A stretch of 35,164 nucleotides of DNA, from NCBI GenBank assembly GCA_012519635.1, contig JAAYPV010000030.1:1-35164 (forward strand), written 5' to 3'. Numbering within the stretch: position 1 is the stretch's first letter; every line of letters begins with the position of its first letter. Positions 27,837-35,164 of the stretch are shown here, in pieces. The stretch is from Clostridiales bacterium. Its GTDB lineage: Bacteria; Bacillota; Clostridia; Oscillospirales; Ruminococcaceae. The notes below the pieces were generated by a model, which was given only the letters and a program-made list of their open reading frames with translations, ran no database searches and was not told the DNA's origin. Both the position numbers and the translations under genes were made by a program.

Positions 27837-28683
27837 TTTAATAGATGGAAAAGCTGTTTCTGCAAAGGTTAAAGCAGAAGTTCGTGATGAGGCGGCAAAA
27901 TTAAAGGAACAGGGAATTAGTATTGGACTTGCAGTTGTAATTGTAGGCAATAATCCAGCATCCCGAGTATATGTAAATTCTAAAAAGAAAGCATGTGAAG
28001 AAGTTGGATTTAATTCTTATGAATATGCATTAGACGAAAATATTACTCAGCAAGAGCTTTTAGATTTAATTGATGTACTTAATAATGATGACAAGGTTAA
28101 TGGTATATTGGTTCAACTACCTTTACCAAAGCATATTGATGAAAATGCAATTATAAACGCAATTTCTCCTGATAAAGATGTTGATGCATTTCATCCGTAC
28201 AATGTTGGTAAAATTATGATAGGTGAATTTTCTTTCCTTCCATGCACACCTGCTGGTGTTATGGAGCTTATAGATAGCACTGGTGTTAATATTTCAGGTA
28301 AGTCAGCTGTTGTAATTGGTAGAAGTAATATTGTAGGAAAACCAATGTCTATGTTATTATTACACAGAAATGCAACTGTCACAATTTGTCATTCCAGAAC
28401 AACTAATCTTTTAGAGATATGCAATGCGGCTGATATTATAGTTGCAGCAGTTGGAAAAGCTAATTTTGTAACAGGTGATATGGTAAAAGAGGGAGCAATT
28501 GTTATTGATGTAGGAATAAATAGGCTTGAGAACGGAAAGTTATGTGGAGATGTTGACTTTGAGGCAGTTTCAAAGAAAGCAGGATACATAACACCAGTAC
28601 CAGGTGGGGTTGGTCCTATGACAATTGCAATGCTTATGAAAAATACTTTGACTGCTGCAAAGCTTAAAGCAAACATTAAATAA
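27829..28683 (+). CDS. folD: Bifunctional methylenetetrahydrofolate dehydrogenase/cyclohydrolase
   Basis: VGNNPASRVYVNSKKKACEEVG, GILVQLPLPKHID, PCTPAGVMEL, VIGRSNIVGKPMSMLLL, PVPGGVGPMTIAML. Confidence 0.97.
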   Translation: MANLIDGKAVSAKVKAEVRDEAAKLKEQGISIGLAVVIVGNNPASRVYVNSKKKACEEVGFNSYEYALDENITQQELLDLIDVLNNDDKVNGILVQLPLPKHIDENAIINAISPDKDVDAFHPYNVGKIMIGEFSFLPCTPAGVMELIDSTGVNISGKSAVVIGRSNIVGKPMSMLLLHRNATVTICHSRTTNLLEICNAADIIVAAVGKANFVTGDMVKEGAIVIDVGINRLENGKLCGDVDFEAVSKKAGYITPVPGGVGPMTIAMLMKNTLTAAKLKANIK

Positions 28684-28756
28684 ATAACCTTAGTTTATAT
28701 AAGGTTTGATATCTATAAGAAAGCTTGAACAATTAAAGGTTATCTAAAACAAATAA

Positions 28757-28779
28757 GGCATATGCTGCTTGCATATGCC
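28757..28779. repeat. Hairpin downstream of folD
   Basis: GGCATATGC TGCTT GCATATGCC; flanks ACAAAT/ATTTGT extend the stem imperfectly; no T run. Confidence 0.7.
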
Positions 28780-28810
28780 CTAATTTGTCTAAAGGATCTG
28801 ATTAAGCAAT

Positions 28811-28987
28811 GAGTATTTATATTATTTAGATGGTTTTGATGCTTGCAAAATTTACACAGAAAGTGGTATAATAGGAAAAATGCTAAATAATTATTCTGAA
28901 TTTGCATTATAACACTACGAAAAGCTACAAGATAGTGGATTAAAAATCTATTAGTTTGGAGGATAAATGGAAAGAAGTATTATTTAG
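28811..28987 (+). pseudogene. Decayed coding sequence
   Basis: One frame reads EYLYYLDGFDACKIYTESGIIGKMLNNYSEFAL*HYEKLQDSGLKIY*FGG*MERSII*, protein-like but interrupted by stops. Confidence 0.55.
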
Positions 28988-29027
28988 TCAAAGAAAATAT
29001 ATGACTTAATAATGTGAGAGAATAGAA

Positions 29028-29162
29028 ATGGATATAGTTAGATATATAATTTAAATTATTCTAGGAGTAATAGGGATATATATAGTTATAATGAATTGGT
29101 TCATTTTTTGGTACTCATATGTAAAAAAACAAGAAACTCTTCTACTGCTCCTATTATTATAA
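29028..29162 (+). pseudogene. Decayed small membrane protein gene
   Basis: ATG frame reads MDIVRYII*IILGVIGIYIVIMNWFIFWYSYVKKQETLLLLLLL*; coherent TM segment interrupted by a stop, further remnants downstream. Confidence 0.5.
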
Positions 29163-29361
29163 AGTCAAATAATTTTTTATTCAATTGAAAAAATAAAAAT
29201 TAATTTGTATTGCATTTGATATCTTTCTAATAATTCTTATGCTGGTTAGCATTTATGATGGACATTGATTACTATCAATTTGAAAACAGGGAATTCCGCA
29301 TGTTAATTAGTAGTTGATATGAAGTTTTCTAATACATATAAAAAGGTAATAAACTTTTGTC

Positions 29362-29390
29362 TTGACAATCTTAATATAGTGATGCATAAT
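29362..29390 (+). promoter_or_regulatory. Sigma-A-like promoter for response regulator gene
   Basis: TTGACA 29362-29367, 17-bp spacer, CATAAT 29385-29390. Confidence 0.65.
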
Positions 29391-29456
29391 AAAAATATAA
29401 ATCTACAACATTACTTAATGTATTGCTGGATTAGTTCAGAAAGGTATTATTAAAAT

Positions 29457-30548
29457 ATGGATTATAAAAAACACATATTAGTTGTTGATGATACGGTAAC
29501 AAGTTTAAAAATGATAGAACAAATTCTGAAGGACAAGTATATTGTTACATTAGCATCATCTGGAATGCAGGCAATTCAAATAATTGAAGGTAAAAAACAT
29601 CCTGATTTAATTTTATTAGATATAAAAATGCCAGTAATGGATGGGTTTGAAACATTTAAATGGATTAAGAGAAACAAAAAAACAACTAATATACCTATAA
29701 TAATGATGGCATCAGGTACAAATGATGATTATGAGGCTATTGCGCTGGAGCTTGGTGCAGTAGATTTTATAAGAAAACCTGTTAATAAATCGATAATAAC
29801 AAGAAGAATTCATAATCAGCTTAGAATAGTTGATGAAATGAATAAAATAGATAAGATTATTGCTAATAAAACTAAAGAATTTGAGTGTTTACAAGATATG
29901 GTATCGGTTGGCTTTGCTCAGATTATTGAATCACGAGATGGTACTACTGGTGGACATATTAAGAATACTGCTAAATATTTTGAGATTTTTGTTAACGCAA
30001 TTTCTAAAAAAAATAAATATAAATATATAATGACAGATAAATATATTAAAAATCTTATAAGGGCGGCTCCATTACATGATATAGGTAAAATTGGTATTAA
30101 TGATAATATCTTGCTAAAAGGAGAAAAGCTGAGTGACGAAGAATTCGAGCAGATGAAAAAACATACTATTATTGGTGGGGAAGTCCTTCAGAATGTACTG
30201 CAGGGCATTAAAGATGTTGATTTTATAAAAATTGCAAAGGACATGGCTTTATTTCATCATGAGCGCTGGGATGGTACTGGTTATTCATTAGGGTTAAGTG
30301 GTGAGGATATTCCTTTATGTGCAAGGATATTATCAGTTGTAGATGTGTATGATGCATTGACTGCAAAAAGACCTTATAAAGAACCGTTTAGTCATGATCA
30401 GGCTCTGAAAATAATTTTAGATGGAAGTGGAACATATTTTGACCCATTACTAATAGATATTTTTTTGGAAGTAGAAGATGAGATTTTTAAATGTTATCTT
30501 CAAAGGGAAGAAGGACCTATAATTACATTAAAAGAAATAGATGAATAG
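29457..30548 (+). CDS. Response regulator with HD-GYP-type output domain
   Basis: Receiver VVDDTVTSLKM, LLDIKMPVMDGFE, DFIRKPVNK; HD motif APLHDIGKIGI; HHERWDGTGYSLGL. Confidence 0.93.
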   Translation: MDYKKHILVVDDTVTSLKMIEQILKDKYIVTLASSGMQAIQIIEGKKHPDLILLDIKMPVMDGFETFKWIKRNKKTTNIPIIMMASGTNDDYEAIALELGAVDFIRKPVNKSIITRRIHNQLRIVDEMNKIDKIIANKTKEFECLQDMVSVGFAQIIESRDGTTGGHIKNTAKYFEIFVNAISKKNKYKYIMTDKYIKNLIRAAPLHDIGKIGINDNILLKGEKLSDEEFEQMKKHTIIGGEVLQNVLQGIKDVDFIKIAKDMALFHHERWDGTGYSLGLSGEDIPLCARILSVVDVYDALTAKRPYKEPFSHDQALKIILDGSGTYFDPLLIDIFLEVEDEIFKCYLQREEGPIITLKEIDE

Positions 30549-30553
30549 AAATT

Positions 30554-30605
30554 AAAGGGTAGAAATTGATAAATGTTGTTTTTAAATTATCATTTTCTAT
30601 CCTTT
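30554..30605 (+). terminator. Rho-independent-like terminator after the response regulator gene
   Basis: AAAGGGTAGAAATTGATAA / TTATCATTTTCTATCCTTT near-complete stem including G-U wobble. Confidence 0.7.
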
Positions 30606-30675
30606 AAAATATATTTTTTCGAAATTATTTCCTAATATATTCATATTTTATATATAATATACTAAGAAATCACTA

Positions 30676-30704
30676 TTGAAATAGATTTTTTTATGTGATA
30701 TAAT
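30676..30704 (+). promoter_or_regulatory. Sigma-A-like promoter upstream of the MoxR gene
   Basis: TTGAAA 30676-30681, 17-bp spacer, TATAAT 30699-30704. Confidence 0.7.
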
Positions 30705-30768
30705 TCTAAATACATAGATTTTTTTGAATATACATATATCTTGATATAAAATTACTTGGAGAGAGAAT

Positions 30769-31707
30769 ATGACTGATAAAATACAACTGCTTATTGACAG
30801 TGTTAGCAAAGTAATAGTAGGTAAGGAAAATGTTATAAAATATACAATTTGTTCGTTATTATGCGAAGGACATATTTTAATAGAAGATGTACCTGGAGTT
30901 GGGAAAACACAACTTGTTGCTGCATTGGCAAAATCAGTTGACGGAAAATTTAATCGAATCCAGTTAACACCTGATATTATGCCTTCTGATATTTTAGGCT
31001 TTTCAATTGTTAACCCTAAAACATATGAACTGGAGTATCGTGATGGTGCAGCAATTTGTAATTTTTTGCTTGCAGATGAAATAAACAGAGCATCACCGAA
31101 GGTTCAATCAAGCTTATTAGAGGTAATGGAAGAGCATCAGATAAGCATGGATGGTGTAACCCATGAGTTACCGAAACCATTTATGGTATTGGCAACACAA
31201 AATCCTGTGGAAACCTATGGAACATATTATTTACCTGAAGCACAGATGGACAGGTTTTTCATGAAAATAAGTATGGGGTATCCTAGTAAAAGTGAAGAGA
31301 TGATTATATTAGACAGGACTGAAAAATATAATCCTATAAAAAATATCACTGAACCTGTAATTCATTTGGAAGATGTTATAAGCTTGCAAAAAGAAGTGAA
31401 GAAAGTTAATGTGAGTCAACAGGTTAAAAAGTACATTTTAGATATAGTTTTTGCAACAAGAAATGATGAGAATATAACACTTGGGGTAAGTCCCAGAGGA
31501 AGTATCTGCTTATACAAGGCTTCAAAGTCTTATGCATATATAAACGGTAGGGACTATGTAACTCCTGATGATGTTAAGAACATGGTCTATTGTGTTCTTT
31601 CACATAGAATTATATTATCTCCAAAAGGCAAAACAAAGTATGAAAATACGATTAATTATCTGAAAGAAGTACTTGCAAGGGTAGAAGTACCTATGAGTAG
31701 GGTTTAG
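30769..31707 (+). CDS. MoxR-family AAA+ ATPase
   Basis: GHILIEDVPGVGKTQLV, FLLADEINRASPKVQSSLLEVMEEHQIS, LATQNPVETYGTYYLPEAQMDRF. Confidence 0.95.
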   Translation: MTDKIQLLIDSVSKVIVGKENVIKYTICSLLCEGHILIEDVPGVGKTQLVAALAKSVDGKFNRIQLTPDIMPSDILGFSIVNPKTYELEYRDGAAICNFLLADEINRASPKVQSSLLEVMEEHQISMDGVTHELPKPFMVLATQNPVETYGTYYLPEAQMDRFFMKISMGYPSKSEEMIILDRTEKYNPIKNITEPVIHLEDVISLQKEVKKVNVSQQVKKYILDIVFATRNDENITLGVSPRGSICLYKASKSYAYINGRDYVTPDDVKNMVYCVLSHRIILSPKGKTKYENTINYLKEVLARVEVPMSRV

Positions 31708-31726
31708 ATTTGGGGATTAATTTATT

Positions 31727-32896
31727 ATGAAAAGGTTTATAGGATATTTTTTTATATTATTATTAACAATCGGTTTTACTGGTTTTTTTGATGGAGAAAC
31801 TGGTGTAAAAATGTTAGCATTTCTGATATTAGTGCCGATTATATCACTTAGTATTGCTATCATAACCCTGAAATCAACATCTATAGAAATAAAATGTCAT
31901 CCAATTATAAATAAAAATAAAAATACTGTAGTTAATATTAAAATAACAAAAAAAAGCATAATACCAACATCATTTATTGAAGTAAAAACCATTTGTTCGA
32001 AGCATTTTGATAAAAGCTCTAATGCTAATATATATAAAACAGTATTATTTACTGAAAAAGATTCTACAATTTCCTTTAATCTAACACCTAAAATTTCAGG
32101 AAATGCAGAAATAAAAATTGATGATATATATATTACTGACTATTTGGGAATGTTCAAGTTTAAATTAAAAAATGCTAAAGCAAATAGCTTATATGTTGCT
32201 ATAATGCCTGATATTCATGAAATAAACAAGACAAGTTTATTTTTAAGAAATATATGTGATAGCTTAGTTTATGATGATGAAGAAACGGAAAACACTGGGT
32301 TATTTGCAAACACAATAAGCGGATATGAGTATAGGGAATATGTTCCGGGGGATTCACTTAAAAAGATAAGCTGGAAACTTTCGTCTAAAAAAGGTAATTT
32401 GATGGTAAGGCTTGATGAGGTAATTTCCTCTGTAAATATAACCTTTGTACTGGATTTTATTAGAAATAAATATATTTCAAATGAGCTGTATGAATTATTG
32501 CTTGAGGAAAGGCTTATTGAGGGTATGCTTTCAATGTTAAACTCATTTGTAAAGCAGGGAGTTACCTGTGATTTATTGTATGTAAGTAATGGTATTGTCA
32601 AGACTAAAACATTATCTAGACATGAAGATGTTTTAGCAACAACAATTGATATTACCAAAACCAGCTTTACTGACGATAATATTAAAGATAGCCACATTCT
32701 TGCAGAGGAAATAATGAATAAATTAGGTGTTTTTATAATATATAGTATGATTTATAATCAAGAACTTTATAAAAATCTTGAAAGAGCAAATGAAAAAGGT
32801 ATTAATATTCATAAAGTATTTCCACAAACACAAAGCATTAAGAGTGAAAATGCATGGTTAATAGGCGAGGATTATGATGTAAAGAAAATTACATAG
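31727..32896 (+). CDS. DUF58 domain membrane-anchored protein
   Basis: Two N-terminal TM segments; EYREYVPGDSLKKISWKLSSKKGNLMVR motif typical of DUF58. Confidence 0.9.
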   Translation: MKRFIGYFFILLLTIGFTGFFDGETGVKMLAFLILVPIISLSIAIITLKSTSIEIKCHPIINKNKNTVVNIKITKKSIIPTSFIEVKTICSKHFDKSSNANIYKTVLFTEKDSTISFNLTPKISGNAEIKIDDIYITDYLGMFKFKLKNAKANSLYVAIMPDIHEINKTSLFLRNICDSLVYDDEETENTGLFANTISGYEYREYVPGDSLKKISWKLSSKKGNLMVRLDEVISSVNITFVLDFIRNKYISNELYELLLEERLIEGMLSMLNSFVKQGVTCDLLYVSNGIVKTKTLSRHEDVLATTIDITKTSFTDDNIKDSHILAEEIMNKLGVFIIYSMIYNQELYKNLERANEKGINIHKVFPQTQSIKSENAWLIGEDYDVKKIT

Positions 32897-32921
32897 TAAA
32901 CAAATTAATAAGGGAATTAAT

Positions 32922-35164
32922 ATGAATATAGCTACTGATATAATTAAAAAAATATTTTATGGTATTGACTGCAATAACGATAGCAAGGATTTAAGAATAG
33001 TTTCCTTGTTATTTGGAGTTTGTATTGTAACTGGTGGTATATATTATTACAATAGTAACACTGTATCGCTAATCATTTTTTTTCTTTTTACTTTTTTTAT
33101 ACAAGCAGGGGCATACTTTATTTTCGACTTCATATCAAAGCGAAAATTAATTGGCTCGGTTATCTATGTATTTGCATTTGTTTTTATAATTTTTTTAGCT
33201 AATATATTAATAACACTTCAGCAATCAATCGGAGTAGAAGGATTAGATGTAGATATTTCATTTATGTTCTGGTTTTTAACTCCACAATCTGCAATGCCGT
33301 ATTTCCCGTTTTATACCTATGCAATATTGTTAATATCAAGCTTTTTTATATCATCTGCAGTATATTATTTTACAATGGTAATATACAGAGCTACAATGAC
33401 ATTTTTGCTGATGTTAATTCCGTTAGCTATCTATGCAAAGGAGTTGCAGCATATTCCACTTATTCTTATTATATGCCTGTTTATCCTGTATTTTAGCATA
33501 ATGTCTTTGAATACACCAAGAAGGAATCTTAGGAGTGTCAAAATATTTAAATCCTTTAAATACTACAAGGCTATTTCATACTTTTTAATTAGTTCAGTTT
33601 TAATTATTACTTTAATTCCTAAACCAACAATTGTCGCAAACAGAGATTATATTGAAAGCATAATTAATGCTAATGAGCTTACATCAAAATTTATGAATAC
33701 GCTTAACCAGCTGAACAATAAATCTGACGGTGGTTTGTTTTTCAATTTTCAAAATAGTAATAAAATATTATTTTATGTTGAATCTGACGAAATGATTAAT
33801 CTTAAAGCCAGAGTTTTAGAAAACTATGATTATTCTGATGATAGCTGGAGTATAGATGAAAGATATATTTACAAATACTTCAATTATTATTCTGACAATC
33901 TTAACCCAAATGATTTTATAAATATAATAGAAAAAGTATGCAAAGATAACCAAGCGATTGTAAACAAATACAATTTAAATGATTTTTTAAACGCTGATGA
34001 AGTGGATGATTGTAAAAAAAATATTAATATAATAGCAAACAATTTTTCAACTGAATATTTATTGGTACCTACAGGATTATCACAGCTTCCAGATATTCCA
34101 ATAGATGATTTAGTAGCAACAACAGGTGGAGAAGTTGGGATAAGTGGTAGAAAGCAATTTAATCCTGATATAAAATATGATATAGAATATCACTCAGAAA
34201 GCATTGTGAATTCACAAAAGGTTATTAAGCTTATAACCCAATTTAACAACGAAAATTATTTAGATTTTCTAAACGATTTAGAAAAATTAATACAGACACA
34301 TTTTGGATATAGTAATTATGCTTTTTCCAATGCTCAATATTATACTTATAAACAAGCAATGCAATATTATGAAAAAACCTATCAGGAACCAAGTGAAAGA
34401 ATATTAAAGCTTGCACATGAAATTACTGAGAATAAATTCTCTGACTATGAAAAAGCTAAAGCAATAGAAGAATATTTTCTTACAAATAACTTTACCTATG
34501 ACTTAAACTATAAAAAAGATGTTGGTGATAATGTAGAGAATTTTCTATTTGAAAGTAAAACAGGGGTTTGTTATGAATTTGCAACTGCAATGGTATTATT
34601 AGCAAGAGCTGCTGGTTTACCGGCAAGATATGTTGAAGGATTTTCTGTAAGCAATTATTCCAATAAATATGGATGCTACACTATAACTGCTAAAGAAAGT
34701 CATGCATTTCCTGAAGTTTATATTTCAGGCTATGGATGGATGTCATTTGAGCCAACTGTTCCATCTAATGAAACAGATGTTGCATTATCTGCAAAGAAGG
34801 ATTTTATGTTTTTTATGCAGATAACAATGTTTATGATTTTAATTATAACGATTATTTTATGTATGATTTTTGTTCCTAAAATTATAGAATGGACATTTAG
34901 AATAAAACTGAAAAAATATAGTTATGGTGATAGGGTAGTTAGGATATTTAAGAGGTTGAAAGCAATATTTAAGTTTAATGAATGTATTACATCAAAAGAA
35001 ATGTCTGATTATTTTCTAAATAAATATGGTATTGATTTTCTAACATCAGAAATAATATTTGACAAATATGTATATGGAAATAAAGACATAACTAAACAAG
35101 AATTTAAAAAAGTATATCAACAGTATATTACACTATTAACGGACGAAAGAAAATATGTCAAAAC
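32922..35164 (+). CDS. Transglutaminase-like membrane protein (TgpA-like), 3' truncated by window end
   Basis: Continuous open frame from ATG 32922 to the window end (not in the ORF track because no stop); multi-TM N-terminus; SKTGVCYEFATAMVLLARAAGLPARYVEGF and ESHAFPEVYISGYGWMSFEPT. Confidence 0.9.
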   Translation, partial: MNIATDIIKKIFYGIDCNNDSKDLRIVSLLFGVCIVTGGIYYYNSNTVSLIIFFLFTFFIQAGAYFIFDFISKRKLIGSVIYVFAFVFIIFLANILITLQQSIGVEGLDVDISFMFWFLTPQSAMPYFPFYTYAILLISSFFISSAVYYFTMVIYRATMTFLLMLIPLAIYAKELQHIPLILIICLFILYFSIMSLNTPRRNLRSVKIFKSFKYYKAISYFLISSVLIITLIPKPTIVANRDYIESIINANELTSKFMNTLNQLNNKSDGGLFFNFQNSNKILFYVESDEMINLKARVLENYDYSDDSWSIDERYIYKYFNYYSDNLNPNDFINIIEKVCKDNQAIVNKYNLNDFLNADEVDDCKKNINIIANNFSTEYLLVPTGLSQLPDIPIDDLVATTGGEVGISGRKQFNPDIKYDIEYHSESIVNSQKVIKLITQFNNENYLDFLNDLEKLIQTHFGYSNYAFSNAQYYTYKQAMQYYEKTYQEPSERILKLAHEITENKFSDYEKAKAIEEYFLTNNFTYDLNYKKDVGDNVENFLFESKTGVCYEFATAMVLLARAAGLPARYVEGFSVSNYSNKYGCYTITAKESHAFPEVYISGYGWMSFEPTVPSNETDVALSAKKDFMFFMQITMFMILIITIILCMIFVPKIIEWTFRIKLKKYSYGDRVVRIFKRLKAIFKFNECITSKEMSDYFLNKYGIDFLTSEIIFDKYVYGNKDITKQEFKKVYQQYITLLTDERKYVK

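Noticed and set aside
29280-29456. c-di-GMP riboswitch upstream of the response regulator-HD-GYP gene
   Set aside because: The predicted promoter (29362-29390) leaves only about 60 nt of UTR and no GEMM core sequence was recognised.
1-35164. tRNA, rRNA, transposase, phage or defence-system genes
   Set aside because: None recognised; the window is dominated by chromosomal core genes.

Overview
AT-rich Firmicutes (Clostridia-like, spore-forming) chromosomal window made mostly of recognisable housekeeping and sporulation genes. Left to right: MFS transporter; HD-GYP protein (-); secreted GH9 cellulase with C-terminal dockerin (-); spoIIAA-spoIIAB-sigF; desulfoferrodoxin-type superoxide reductase; pyrB carrying a PyrI-like zinc domain (-); Cys-rich conserved hypothetical (-); ylbJ-like (-); yqfC-yqfD-phoH-ybeY-era-yqzL-recO-mutS2-pheA (+); DUF4364-like/aroC/aroA/aroB/DAHP synthase operon (-, transcribed aroF to aroC); M16 peptidase pair yfmF/yfmH, lgt, folD (+); a decayed region; response regulator-HD-GYP; MoxR ATPase, DUF58 protein and a transglutaminase-like membrane protein running off the end. 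The strongest non-obvious signal is upstream of the aro operon: a 35-codon leader ORF (MINNNQFYNFTFWQGSSYFYSFESVCRAEMQKLKL) with 9 aromatic codons (5 Phe, 3 Tyr, 1 Trp) in a 16-residue stretch. It has a sigma-A-like promoter and SD, and a 13-bp terminator-like hairpin lies between it and aroF. A 13-bp alternative pairing between the end of the leader ORF and the terminator loop/5' arm is incompatible with the terminator. This is the geometry of ribosome-mediated attenuation, which is less common in Firmicutes than T-box or TRAP control. All calls are from reading the sequence; no database search was run.
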